Source: Thalassotalea sp. HSM 43
GTDB lineage: Bacteria; Pseudomonadota; Gammaproteobacteria; Enterobacterales; Alteromonadaceae
DNA length: 64,000 bases
Direction: 5' to 3'
Assembly (NCBI RefSeq): GCF_004752005.1
Contig: NZ_CP038493.1
Location: 3,950,671-4,014,670, forward strand
Of the stretch, positions 8,230 through 17,174 are shown piece by piece. Numbering within the stretch: position 1 is the first letter of the stretch; each line of letters starts with the position of its first letter. The position numbers and the translations under genes were made by a program. A model generated the notes under the pieces. That model ran no database searches and was not told the origin of the DNA. It was given only the letters and a program-made list of their open reading frames with translations.

Positions 8230-9459
8230 TTAAAAACTACTCAAAAAGAACGGTATGATAAGTGCGTTGGCTAAGTCGATAAAGAACGCACAGACCAAAG
8301 GAACAACGATAAAGGCCAGCGTTGATGTACCGTAACGTTTCGATACGGCGGACATATTTGCCATTGCCGTTGGCGTAGAGCCCAGCGAAATACCGCCAAA
8401 ACCAGAACATATCACCGCGGCATCATAGTTTTTGCCCATCACCTTAAAGACAATAAAGATATTGATTAAAATCGCCACCACAAATTGTGCCAATAAAATC
8501 GACATGATTGGACCGGCTAAGTCGACCAATGCCCACAATTGCATACTCATTAACGACATCGCTAAGAAGGTACCTAATGACATGTCAGCAATTAATTGAA
8601 TGGCCGGTGAACGACTCGGCCATTCAAGACCACTAATACGAGGGTATTTCTTCGGCATAATGTTAGTCACAATAATACCGGCAAATAAACAGGTAACAAA
8701 TAACGGTAACTGCAAGCCCGCTTGCTCGATAACCTCATTTAGAATAATACCTAAGAAAGCACAAATATGAATGGCCAATATGGCATCAAGAAAGGCATGA
8801 GAATCGATAGTATTATTGTGCTTTGCATCATCGTCGCTACTAAGCGAAGTATCTTCTTCATTTGGGGTTAAATTGTGTTTTTTAATTAGGTATTTAGCAA
8901 TCGGACCACCCATCAAGCTTGCCAAAATCAAACCGAATGTAGCACATGCAATACCTATTTCCATGGCGCTTTCTACGCCATAATCTGAGGCAATTCTTGG
9001 TGACCAAGCGATGGCCGTACCGTGACCACCGATTAACGACACACTGCCGCCTAGCACACCAACCGCTGAGTCCATATCAAATAGCCTCGCAATGGTAATA
9101 CCGGTGAGGTTTTGCACAAAGATATAACCAACCGTTACGGTTAACAGAATCAGCAAAGGTATGCCGCCTTTAAGCAAATCTCTGAGGTTGGCGTTAATGC
9201 CTATGGTCGTGAAGAAGTAGACCAGCAATACATCTCTGGAATATAGGTCAAAGGTTACTTCGATATCCGCTATTAAATAGACTAAGGTAAAAATAACCGA
9301 AAATAGAATACCGCCAGTAACCGGCTCTGGAATACTAAATTCGCGTAGAAAGCCAACTTTTTGGTTTAAGCGTTTACCAACAAATAACACCAATATGCCA
9401 AAGCTAACAGCATGAAAACCATTAAATGCTAATATGCCGTCGATAAATTCAATACCCAT
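8230..9459 (-). CDS. gltS: Sodium/glutamate symporter GltS
   Basis: The inner-membrane protein of about 409 residues has roughly ten to twelve hydrophobic segments. Family-specific stretches are SIPEPVTGGILFS near the N-terminus, LGGSVSLIGGHGTAIAWSP in the first re-entrant region and CSGFGGISLGSTPTAMANMSAV in the second. GltS couples uptake of glutamate to sodium. A frame extension to a TTG at 9477 exists, but the ATG at 9459 has GGAG at good spacing and gives the usual N-terminus. It appears to be a single-gene unit. Confidence 0.93.
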   Translation of the reverse strand: MGIEFIDGILAFNGFHAVSFGILVLFVGKRLNQKVGFLREFSIPEPVTGGILFSVIFTLVYLIADIEVTFDLYSRDVLLVYFFTTIGINANLRDLLKGGIPLLILLTVTVGYIFVQNLTGITIARLFDMDSAVGVLGGSVSLIGGHGTAIAWSPRIASDYGVESAMEIGIACATFGLILASLMGGPIAKYLIKKHNLTPNEEDTSLSSDDDAKHNNTIDSHAFLDAILAIHICAFLGIILNEVIEQAGLQLPLFVTCLFAGIIVTNIMPKKYPRISGLEWPSRSPAIQLIADMSLGTFLAMSLMSMQLWALVDLAGPIMSILLAQFVVAILINIFIVFKVMGKNYDAAVICSGFGGISLGSTPTAMANMSAVSKRYGTSTLAFIVVPLVCAFFIDLANALIIPFFLSSF

Positions 9460-9681
9460 CCAAGTGCTCCACTCCAAGAGATTCGTTAACCCTTTAATTT
9501 GTAGATGAATTTGTCGCTAAGGGCAACTAAATACGAGATAAACATGGTAATAACAACAGCGCTTGGTGATTTACAACATCGCTGCATTTGCATTGGAACA
9601 GGTAGGTAGAAAGAAAGATGACGGGATATTTATAACAACAACGTTAGCAAGATAGATAACCTTGCGCGGCTAGGTGTCAGG

Positions 9682-9831
9682 TTAATCGGTATATAGACTG
9701 ACACCGGCAGCAGCAAATACAAGGGCAAGACTGATATCGTTTGGGCTGGTCGTATACAAGGATACGCAACCTAAAATAACAATGATCTTACTGATTAAAT
9801 GGACTTTGTTTTTAAACATGGTTAGCTTCAT
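9682..9831 (-). CDS. Putative small membrane protein (49 aa)
   Basis: I do not recognise this ORF. It begins with ATG at 9831 with GGAG eight bases upstream, which is a strong reason to take it as translated. The peptide has a basic N-terminus (MKLTMFKNKVHLISK), one hydrophobic segment (IIVILGCVSLYTT) and a second (LALVFAAAGVSLYTD), which would suit a small bitopic or hairpin inner-membrane protein. It sits alone between gltS and bioD. A chance ORF is possible. Confidence 0.4.
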   Translation of the reverse strand: MKLTMFKNKVHLISKIIVILGCVSLYTTSPNDISLALVFAAAGVSLYTD

Positions 9832-9987
9832 TTTAATACTCCGCAGAAATTCGTAACGGATATGTAAAGCTATTGTAATCAAAACGCCTGATGATAAATA
9901 TGACTAATTTGTAACATCAAACCTAGCAACTGCCTTTGAAATTGGCAGCTGTGCGGCTTTAAGCTCGCTTTTAAATTGGCTTTAGCG

Positions 9988-10704
9988 CTAGCTGTTTTTG
10001 ACATTCAAAGAGCTTGTGTCGACTCTCAAATCGAGTAACTCATATTGAATACAGTTTACCGCGTCTGCTACGTTTTCTACGTAGCCAATATCAGCCAATA
10101 AAGGTGCATCAACTAAGCGGGCTAACTCGGCGATATTCTCTTCAATATAGGGCATTGCCGGTTGCGTTAACCGATTTGCTACCCAACCGACAACGTTCAA
10201 GCCGTCTGCTTTAATCGCTTGATACGTTAATAACGCATGGTTTAAACAGCCAAGCTTCATGCCAACAACCATAATGACTTGCATATTTTCGGCGATAGCA
10301 AAATCGGCCAATGACTCGCCATTGCCGAGTGGTAACCGCCAACCACCAGCCCCTTCGGTAACGATATAATCAGCACGCTTCGACGTTAATGATTGAAAAT
10401 GCTGTTGGATTTTACTTACTGTGATCGACTCACCAGAACTGGCTGCGGCAATGTGTGGGGCAATAGGCTCTTGATACGCTATGGGATTAATGGACTGTAT
10501 GCTCTGCCCCATATTGGCGGCATAAAATAAACTCTTGGCATCGCCATTAACAAGCTCACCATTAACACGCTCACAGCCAGCAGATACGGGTTTAAATGCC
10601 TGAACCTTTTTCTGGCGCTGCACTAAGCCTTGGATCAATGCCGTGGCAAACAACGTCTTGCCGGCATCCGTGTCGGTTGCGGTAATAAAAAACTTTTGAT
10701 TCAT
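9988..10704 (-). CDS. bioD: Dethiobiotin synthetase
   Basis: The 238-residue enzyme makes dethiobiotin from 7,8-diaminopelargonate, CO2 and ATP in the cytoplasm. It shows the P-loop ITATDTDAGKT, the second motif KPVSAGCE, VTEGAGGWRLPL and the guanine/adenine-site-like GWVANRL. It is the last gene of bioBFCD, 56 bp after bioC. ATG at 10704 is preceded by AGAG. Confidence 0.95.
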   Translation of the reverse strand: MNQKFFITATDTDAGKTLFATALIQGLVQRQKKVQAFKPVSAGCERVNGELVNGDAKSLFYAANMGQSIQSINPIAYQEPIAPHIAAASSGESITVSKIQQHFQSLTSKRADYIVTEGAGGWRLPLGNGESLADFAIAENMQVIMVVGMKLGCLNHALLTYQAIKADGLNVVGWVANRLTQPAMPYIEENIAELARLVDAPLLADIGYVENVADAVNCIQYELLDLRVDTSSLNVKNS

Positions 10705-10760
10705 CGCTTACTACTCTTTAAGCCCTATGGTTTAGGGCTAAGTGTTTGAAGGCTTTTGTT

Positions 10761-11555
10761 TTAAGCTTTACTGGTTAACGGTTTGGTTAAGTGAGCTAAA
10801 CATAACTGGTAGGTCGCGACAATACTGCTATTATCGACACATATCGCTTCATAAGCGTTGACCATATTTAGCCATGCATGTCGACCTGATAAACCTTTAC
10901 GAGATTTATCGGCGACGTGATTGGCACCTAGCCCTTTTAATTCACACGCCAAATGTTTAACGCTGTGATAATCGAGTCGCAAAGGATGTTGAACCAGTGA
11001 ATTGACGCTAAAACAGCTATTGTTTATGTCAGATTCGATATGTTCTAAGCTTTTAAAGTCATTGACATGCTTATCGCAATCGACAACCGACCAGGCTTGT
11101 TTAAGTTCATTCAAGGTACCATCAAGCAAGGTGGTAAAAATAAATCGGCCACCAGGCTTAAGTACCCTATGCACTTCTTCAAGCAACGCCGCAAAATTGC
11201 TGCTCCATTGCACCGCTAAATTTGAGTAAACCACATCGACGCTGTGATCATCAAATGGCAAATGGTGCATATCAGCATGAAACCAACGTATACGTTCATC
11301 GCGATGTTGGCGCGCGAACTCTAACATGTCTTCCGATAAATCAACGGCGAAAACCGCGTCAAATTTCTGCACCATTATATGGCTAAAGAAGCCTGTACCT
11401 GAGCCTAAATCAACAACAGTTAATTGCTCTTCTTCCGGCAGAAAAGACAAGATTTGTTGGCCACTGTAACGCTGTAATCGCGCAGAACTATCGTAAGAAT
11501 TACTCGATTTACCAAACGAACGAGCGATTTTTGAATTTTTTACTTTGTCAGGCAT
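10761..11555 (-). CDS. bioC: Malonyl-ACP O-methyltransferase
   Basis: The 264-residue SAM-dependent methyltransferase starts pimelate synthesis by methylating malonyl-ACP. SAM motif I is VVDLGSGTGFFS, followed by AVDLSEDML and HADMHHLPFDDHSVDVVYSNLAVQW, typical of BioC. The N-terminal KSKIARSFGKSSNSYD-like region matches the family (KxxIAxxFxxAAxxYD). It overlaps the end of bioF by 16 bp. No bioH is present in the window, so the pimeloyl-ACP methyl ester hydrolase must be elsewhere. Confidence 0.93.
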   Translation of the reverse strand: MPDKVKNSKIARSFGKSSNSYDSSARLQRYSGQQILSFLPEEEQLTVVDLGSGTGFFSHIMVQKFDAVFAVDLSEDMLEFARQHRDERIRWFHADMHHLPFDDHSVDVVYSNLAVQWSSNFAALLEEVHRVLKPGGRFIFTTLLDGTLNELKQAWSVVDCDKHVNDFKSLEHIESDINNSCFSVNSLVQHPLRLDYHSVKHLACELKGLGANHVADKSRKGLSGRHAWLNMVNAYEAICVDNSSIVATYQLCLAHLTKPLTSKA

Positions 11556-12709
11556 GAACCCAACACCTCATTTATATGTTTTGCTAACTCATTGATATCA
11601 TTATCATTATGGTTTGCGTTAATGGTTACGCGTAACCTTGACTTGCCGTTTTCGACGGTTGGTGGGCGGATTGCTTTAACAAAAAAACCTCGCTCCAATA
11701 ACGCTTGTTGACAGTAAAGTGCGTTTTCTTCACTACCGCATAATACACCAATAATGGCGCTATCACTGTCGGTGAGTGTAATGTCTGAATCTAGTTTTTG
11801 TTTAAAGTCGCGTGTTAATTGCTGCAACTTTTCTCGTCGCCAATGTTGTGACTGACAAATCTCGATACTTTTTAATGTCGCTGCGGCTAATGCAGCTGGC
11901 ATTGCGGTTGAGTAAATATACTCGCGGCTATGATTGGTGACAAAGTCGATAACGTCTTCGCTTGCAACCAAAGCCGCACCTTGAGTGCCCAATGCTTTGC
12001 CAAAGGTAATAACCTCGATAACATCGGCTGTTTTGTTCACGCCTAAATGATTTAATGTACCACTACCTTGTGGACCTAACACACCGATACCGTGCGCATC
12101 ATCAACATATACGTTGGCGCCATGTTGTTGACATAACGCTGTGATCTCCGTACATGGTGCGATGTCACCATCCATACTGTATACCCCTTCAACAACAACG
12201 GTTTTGCTGTCGGCTGTGGAGCGGCTAAGTAAGGTTTGCAATCGTTCGATATCATTGTGTAAAAAGCGCTTACTTTGCGCTTTTGACAAGAAGGCACCAT
12301 CAATTAACGACGCATGACTTAATTTATCAAGAAAATAATCACATTGTGGCTGACCGAGTGCATGCAACACACCGCTATTGGCTGCGAAACCGCTGTTGAA
12401 CAGCAACGCCTTAGGATGCCCTAACCAATCTGCGATACGTTCTTGCAGCTGTGCGTGAATCGACGAAAAACCACTGATCAAACTGGCGGAGCCAGAACCG
12501 CTACCGTGGCTATTAACAACATCAATAAACGCTTGTTTAACGTCACTGTTGCTGGCAATGCCAAGGTAATCGTTACTGCTAAAATTAAGTAAGGCTTGAT
12601 CATCAATCGTGATCAATCGACCTACATTATTAGCAACGGTCGTTGTTTGTCGATAACGCCCTTGTTTGTGCAATTGCAGTAAGGCATTTTCTATAAAATG
12701 AAACGCCAT
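11540..12709 (-). CDS. bioF: 8-amino-7-oxononanoate synthase
   Basis: This 389-residue PLP-dependent alpha-oxoamine synthase condenses pimeloyl-ACP with L-alanine. Visible motifs are FSSNDYLGIA, GSGSGSASLISGFSSIHAQLQ, VEGVYSMDGDIAP, DDAHGIGVLGPQG and the PLP lysine region VITFGKALGTQGAAL. It begins 2 bp after the bioB stop, so the two genes are probably coupled. Confidence 0.96.
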   Translation of the reverse strand: MAFHFIENALLQLHKQGRYRQTTTVANNVGRLITIDDQALLNFSSNDYLGIASNSDVKQAFIDVVNSHGSGSGSASLISGFSSIHAQLQERIADWLGHPKALLFNSGFAANSGVLHALGQPQCDYFLDKLSHASLIDGAFLSKAQSKRFLHNDIERLQTLLSRSTADSKTVVVEGVYSMDGDIAPCTEITALCQQHGANVYVDDAHGIGVLGPQGSGTLNHLGVNKTADVIEVITFGKALGTQGAALVASEDVIDFVTNHSREYIYSTAMPAALAAATLKSIEICQSQHWRREKLQQLTRDFKQKLDSDITLTDSDSAIIGVLCGSEENALYCQQALLERGFFVKAIRPPTVENGKSRLRVTINANHNDNDINELAKHINEVLGSCLTK

Positions 12710-12711
12710 AA

Positions 12712-13767
12712 TTAGCCTGCGTTGTAAAACAAGTCCTTGTTTTTCTGATCAACAATGGCGGTATGAATATCCATTTCTTGCTGCGCTTGCTCAGCTTCGG
12801 TACTTGCTTGTACGCGTTCGGTGTTAATACCAAGTTTCTTAAACAACGCCATATCACTGTCGGCTTCAGGGTTACCCGTGGTAAGCAACTTGCAACCATA
12901 AAAGATTGAATTAGCACCAGCCATAAAACACATGGCTTGCATTTGTTCATTCATCGCTTCGCGACCTGCCGATAGACGTACATGGGATTTTGGCATCATA
13001 ATACGCGCGACGGCGATACAACGGATAAAATCGAAATGATCTAAGTCATCAACGTCCGCTAGTGGCGTGCCTTCGATTTTTACTAACATATTAATTGGTA
13101 CACTGTCAGGGTGTTTTTCTAAGTTTGCTAATTGCATCAATAACGAGGCGCGATCAACCGCGTTTTCGCCTAGACCAACAATACCACCACTACACACTTT
13201 CATGCCGCTGTTACGAACGTTGTCGAGGGTATCAAGTCGGTCTTGATAGGTTCTGGTGGTGATGATTTGGTTATAATGCTCAGGCGAGGTATCCAAGTTA
13301 TGGTTGTAATAATCTAAACCGGCTTCTTGCAGTGTATCGGCCTGCTCTTTTGATAACATACCTAGCGTCATACAGGTTTCCATACCAAGCTCACGCACAC
13401 CTTTAACCATGCTAACGATATGTGGCATATCGCGGTTTTTAGGGTTACGCCAACCGGCACCCATACAAAAACGTGTCGAACCTTGCGCTTTCGCTTTTTT
13501 CGCTGCTTCTAATACCTTTTCGACTTCCATGAGTTTTTCTTTATCGACATCGGTACTGTAACGCGCGCTTTGGGAACAATATTTACAATCTTCTGGGCAG
13601 GCACCGGTTTTTATCGACAACAAGGTACTAACTTGCACTTCATTAGGGTTAAAGTGTTGACGATGAACCGTTTGCGCTTGAAACATTAAATCGTTAAAAG
13701 GCATGTCAAACAATGCATTAACTTGAGCAAGCGTCCAGTTGTTGCGAATTTCAGAATGTGTGGACAT
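12712..13767 (-). CDS. bioB: Biotin synthase
   Basis: This radical SAM enzyme of 351 residues inserts sulfur into dethiobiotin. The radical SAM cluster is [12 protein letters not shown] (CxxxCxxC), and [22 protein letters not shown] and [14 protein letters not shown] segments follow, with [10 protein letters not shown] and [28 protein letters not shown] further on. The frame is open to 13866, but ATG 13767 ([11 protein letters not shown]) gives the usual family length. First gene of bioBFCD, with a TTGACA promoter at 13885-13912 overlapped by a putative BirA half-site. Confidence 0.96.
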   Translation of the reverse strand: MSTHSEIRNNWTLAQVNALFDMPFNDLMFQAQTVHRQHFNPNEVQVSTLLSIKTGACPEDCKYCSQSARYSTDVDKEKLMEVEKVLEAAKKAKAQGSTRFCMGAGWRNPKNRDMPHIVSMVKGVRELGMETCMTLGMLSKEQADTLQEAGLDYYNHNLDTSPEHYNQIITTRTYQDRLDTLDNVRNSGMKVCSGGIVGLGENAVDRASLLMQLANLEKHPDSVPINMLVKIEGTPLADVDDLDHFDFIRCIAVARIMMPKSHVRLSAGREAMNEQMQAMCFMAGANSIFYGCKLLTTGNPEADSDMALFKKLGINTERVQASTEAEQAQQEMDIHTAIVDQKNKDLFYNAG

Positions 13768-13851
13768 AGCGGAATGTACCCCTGGGTAATAATTTATCGT
13801 TGTGATGCAATGCGCATATTCACGGTATCTAGCGCGTTTAGCTGTGTTTGT

Positions 13852-13879
13852 TTGAGAATATTGCAATTGCTTTTATAAG
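13852..13879 (+). promoter_or_regulatory. Candidate sigma-70 promoter of bioA
   Basis: TTGAGA (13852-13857) and TATAAG (13874-13879) are separated by 16 bp, matching the -35 and -10 consensus at 5/6 each. Transcription would start near 13886, leaving a leader of about 50 bases that contains the putative BirA operator. Confidence 0.45.
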
Positions 13880-13884
13880 GCGCT

Positions 13885-13912
13885 AGTCTAGCCCTCTTAC
13901 CTAAGCTGTCAA
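13885..13912 (-). promoter_or_regulatory. Candidate sigma-70 promoter of bioBFCD
   Basis: Read on the minus strand, a perfect TTGACA (13912-13907) is followed 16 bp later by TAGACT (13890-13885). The -35 element lies inside one arm of the putative BirA operator, so repressor binding would block RNA polymerase. Confidence 0.5.
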
Positions 13913-13938
13913 CTATTAAGCTCGGCATTTGTTTACTA
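13906..13938. promoter_or_regulatory. Putative BirA (biotin repressor) operator
   Basis: CTGTCAACT (13906-13914) and TGTTTACTA (13930-13938) resemble the BirA half-sites TTGTAAACC and GGTTTACAA, 15 bp apart as expected for gammaproteobacterial BirA boxes (matches 6/9 and 7/9). The position between divergent bioB and bioA, covering the bioB -35 and the ribosome-binding zone of bioA, fits biotin-dependent repression of both units. The match is imperfect. Confidence 0.42.
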
Positions 13939-15258
13939 ATGACTAAAAAATATACAGAATTATTACGTTTTGATCAAAACCATTTGTGGCATCCTTATAC
14001 ATCGATGACGCAACCTTTAGCTTCTTATATGGTAGAAAGTGCCGAAGGCGTCTATCTAACGCTTTGCGGCCAGGGGTTGGATAAACCAACTAAGGTTATC
14101 GACGGTATGTCGTCTTGGTGGTCCGTTGTTCACGGTTATAATCACCCGATCATCAATAACGCCATCAAAGCACAAGTTGATAAATTTTCCCACGTTATGT
14201 TTGGCGGTTTAACCCATGAAGCTGCTATCGAACTCGGTCAAAAGTTGGTTGACATCACCCCTGACGGACTGGATAAAGTATTTCTCGCCGATAGTGGCTC
14301 AGTTGCGGTCGAAGTTGCAATGAAAATGGCGATTCAATATCAGCACAGTTTAGGTAAAGCCAACAAAGCCAAATTCATCACGATTAAGAATGGCTATCAT
14401 GGCGATACCTTTGCCGCCATGTCCGTGTGCGATCCAGTAAACGGTATGCACCAGTTGTTTAGTGGTTTTATTGCCGAAAACGTGTTTGCCGATGCGCCGC
14501 AAATAGGCTTCGACCAACGCTGGGATGACAGTGATATCGCCTCGCTTAAACAACAGTTAGATGAGCATCACGAGTCGATAGCGGCTCTTATACTAGAGCC
14601 TGTCGTACAAGGCGCAGGCGGAATGCGCTTTTATCATCCAGAATACCTACGCCAATGCCGCACTTTGTGTGATCAATACGGTATCTTGCTTATTGCCGAT
14701 GAAATTGCCACCGGATTTGGTAGAACCGGGAAGCTGTTTGCGTGTGAACACGCCAACATTAGCCCGGACATCATGTGTTTAGGCAAAGCCATCACCGGTG
14801 GCTATATGACATTGGCCGCGACGCTTTGCAGCGCGGACGTGGCCAACACCATCAGTGAAGGTGATGCCGGTGTGTTTATGCATGGGCCGACCTTTATGGG
14901 GAACCCTTTGGCGTGCGCAGCAGCAAATGCCAGTCTAGACCTTCTTATGTCAACGGATTGGCAAACCAAGGTACAACACATTGAAGCGTCATTAAAACAG
15001 GCACTATTGCCGTTAAATGATCATGTTAATGTCGCTAATGCTCGGGTATTAGGGGCGATTGGTGTTATTGAAGCCAACTACCCTGTTGATATGGCGATTA
15101 TTCAACAAAAATTCATTGAACATGGCGTTTGGATAAGACCTTTTGGTAAATTAATATATATCATGCCGCCATTTGTGATCAGTGAGCAACAATTGGCGCA
15201 GCTAACCAAGGCGTTATGTCAGGTGATCGATGATGATGCGGTGTTTAACAAAGGCTAA
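13939..15258 (+). CDS. bioA: Adenosylmethionine-8-amino-7-oxononanoate aminotransferase
   Basis: The 439-residue class III aminotransferase uses SAM as amino donor to make 7,8-diaminopelargonate. It shows the BioA N-terminus HLWHPYTSM, IDGMSSWWSVVHGYNHP, YHGDTFAAMSVCDP, LIADEIATGFGRTG and the PLP lysine in DIMCLGKAITGGYM. It is transcribed divergently from bioBFCD. The ATG has no recognisable Shine-Dalgarno sequence; the bases just upstream are the right arm of the putative BirA box. Confidence 0.96.
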   Translation: MTKKYTELLRFDQNHLWHPYTSMTQPLASYMVESAEGVYLTLCGQGLDKPTKVIDGMSSWWSVVHGYNHPIINNAIKAQVDKFSHVMFGGLTHEAAIELGQKLVDITPDGLDKVFLADSGSVAVEVAMKMAIQYQHSLGKANKAKFITIKNGYHGDTFAAMSVCDPVNGMHQLFSGFIAENVFADAPQIGFDQRWDDSDIASLKQQLDEHHESIAALILEPVVQGAGGMRFYHPEYLRQCRTLCDQYGILLIADEIATGFGRTGKLFACEHANISPDIMCLGKAITGGYMTLAATLCSADVANTISEGDAGVFMHGPTFMGNPLACAAANASLDLLMSTDWQTKVQHIEASLKQALLPLNDHVNVANARVLGAIGVIEANYPVDMAIIQQKFIEHGVWIRPFGKLIYIMPPFVISEQQLAQLTKALCQVIDDDAVFNKG

Positions 15259-15416
15259 CGCAATAAAGCCAGTTAAAATGATGATTTTTACAACAAATTA
15301 CTAAAAAATCGCGTTATAACGGCAACATTTACTTGAGTTAGTGGCTACCATAGGTAAACTACTCACTCTTAACTAAATTAAACCTATTTTCATAAATTTT
15401 TCTAACGAGGTCAATA

Positions 15417-16817
15417 ATGTCAGTTGCTTCAATTACTGATGTGTTAGCGGGTAAATCACCAGTTGGTGAAACCGTTACAGTCCAAGGCTGGATCCGTACT
15501 CGTCGTGATTCAAAAGCCGGTATTTCTTTTCTAGCCATTCATGATGGATCGTGTTTCGATCCTATTCAGGCGGTTGTGCCAAATGACCTTGATAATTATG
15601 AAAATGAAGTATTAAAGCTAACAACAGGTAGTTCGGTTGAAGTATCGGGTATCTTGGTCGAGTCTCAAGGTAAAGGTCAATCTTTCGAAATCCAAGCAAC
15701 CGACGTTAAGGTGCTTGGTTTGGTAGATGACCCTGAGACTTACCCAATGGCAGCCAAACGTCATTCGATTGAATTCCTTCGCGAACACGCACACCTCCGT
15801 GCCCGTACCAATATTGGTGGCGCAGTAACACGTGTGCGTAACTGTTTAGCACAAGCGATTCACCGCTTTATGCATCAAAAAGGTTACTACTGGATTGCAA
15901 CGCCGTTAATTACCGGTTCAGATACCGAAGGTGCTGGTGAGATGTTCCGTGTTTCAACGTTAGACATGGAAAACCTACCTCGCGACGAAAAAGGCGCCAT
16001 CGATTATAAAGAAGACTTTTTTGGTAAAGAAACCTTCTTAACCGTATCAGGGCAACTGAACGTTGAAACCTACGCATGTGCCCTTTCAAAGGTTTACACC
16101 TTTGGTCCAACATTCCGTGCGGAAAACTCAAACACCTCTCGTCATTTGGCAGAGTTTTGGATGGTTGAGCCGGAGATCGCGTTTGCCGATCTAAGCGATG
16201 CGGCAACATTAGCCGAAGAAATGCTGCGTTATGTCTTTAAAGCGGTACTTGAAGAACGTGCTGATGACATCGCCTTCTTCCAACAACGTGTCGATAAAAC
16301 CGTGGTTGATCGCTTAAATTCTGTGGTCAACTCTGACTTTGTACGCATGGACTATACCGATGCCATCGATATTTTGCTTAACTCAGGCAAGAAGTTCGAA
16401 AACAAAGTTGAATGGGGTGTTGACCTAAACTCTGAGCACGAGCGTTACTTGTCTGAAGAGCACGTTGGCGGTCCAGTGGTATTGCAAAACTACCCGAAAG
16501 ACATCAAAGCCTTCTACATGCGTTTGAATGACGACGGCAAAACCGTTGCAGCAATGGATGTACTTGCCCCAGGAATTGGTGAAATCATTGGTGGCTCTCA
16601 ACGTGAAGAACGTTTAGACGTACTTGATGCTCGCCTTGAAGAAATGGGCTTAGATAAAGAAGATTACAGTTGGTACCGCGATTTACGTCGCTACGGCACG
16701 GTACCTCATGCTGGTTTTGGTCTTGGTTTTGAACGTTTGGTTGCTTACGCAACTGGTATCAGTAATGTACGTGATACTATCCCGTTCCCTCGCGCGCCAA
16801 AAACCGCTGAGTTCTAA
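15417..16817 (+). CDS. asnS: Asparaginyl-tRNA synthetase
   Basis: The 466-residue class IIb synthetase charges tRNA-Asn. An N-terminal OB-fold anticodon domain ([22 protein letters not shown]) leads to the catalytic core: motif 2 [21 protein letters not shown] and motif 3 [15 protein letters not shown]. The asparagine-specific residues [23 protein letters not shown] are present. ATG at 15417 has GAGG eight bases upstream. A strong intrinsic terminator follows at 16839-16863. Confidence 0.97.
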   Translation: MSVASITDVLAGKSPVGETVTVQGWIRTRRDSKAGISFLAIHDGSCFDPIQAVVPNDLDNYENEVLKLTTGSSVEVSGILVESQGKGQSFEIQATDVKVLGLVDDPETYPMAAKRHSIEFLREHAHLRARTNIGGAVTRVRNCLAQAIHRFMHQKGYYWIATPLITGSDTEGAGEMFRVSTLDMENLPRDEKGAIDYKEDFFGKETFLTVSGQLNVETYACALSKVYTFGPTFRAENSNTSRHLAEFWMVEPEIAFADLSDAATLAEEMLRYVFKAVLEERADDIAFFQQRVDKTVVDRLNSVVNSDFVRMDYTDAIDILLNSGKKFENKVEWGVDLNSEHERYLSEEHVGGPVVLQNYPKDIKAFYMRLNDDGKTVAAMDVLAPGIGEIIGGSQREERLDVLDARLEEMGLDKEDYSWYRDLRRYGTVPHAGFGLGFERLVAYATGISNVRDTIPFPRAPKTAEF

Positions 16818-16838
16818 TTGTTAGTCAGCATAAAAACT

Positions 16839-16863
16839 AAGGCGGGTTTAACCCGCCTTTTTT
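16839..16863 (+). terminator. Intrinsic terminator of asnS
   Basis: GGCGGGT and ACCCGCC form a GC-rich stem around a TTA loop, followed by six T residues. It lies about 20 bases after the asnS stop. Confidence 0.9.
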
Positions 16864-17174
16864 GTATCTGTAAATCGGTAGTTCAGCGATTATGAGGCTG
16901 TTATACACCACAGCACCTTACAGCACCGCTTTGATCATTCAACCTAAAATTACATTTGGTAAATTTCGCTAACACTTAGTCATATTTGTTAACTGCTTGT
17001 AATTGACCTGATTAAAATTCACCCTAGCCATTCTCTCTATCCCTTTAATATCAACAATTTAAAATATTGGCACGTTATCTGCTCTATTGTAAGTAACTAC
17101 AGCTAATGGTTAGTGAATTATGCCAACAGGCAATCACCAATATTAGTTTTACTCTACAGCTAGAAGTTAATGAC
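16864..17174. other. Non-coding gap upstream of the MacAB-type operon
   Basis: I see no gene in this stretch. It contains the sigma-54 promoter at 17067-17083 and, about 110-125 bp upstream of its start point, a weak inverted repeat TAACA-N12-TGTTA (16970-16991) that could be an activator site. The rest shows no recognisable signal. Confidence 0.5.
17067..17083 (+). promoter_or_regulatory. Sigma-54 (RpoN) promoter
   Basis: TTGGCACG-TTAT-CTGCT matches the -24/-12 consensus YTGGCACG-N4-TTGCW with only small deviations. The invariant GG (17069-17070) and GC (17081-17082) are exactly 10 bp apart. It predicts transcription start near 17094, about 80 bp before the first gene of the operon, so an enhancer-binding protein is required. 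Confidence 0.7.

Noticed and set aside
12712..13866. Longer BioB reading frame starting at 13866
   Set aside because: The extra 33 residues are not BioB-like and would overlap the bioB and bioA promoter elements; ATG 13767 gives the usual length.
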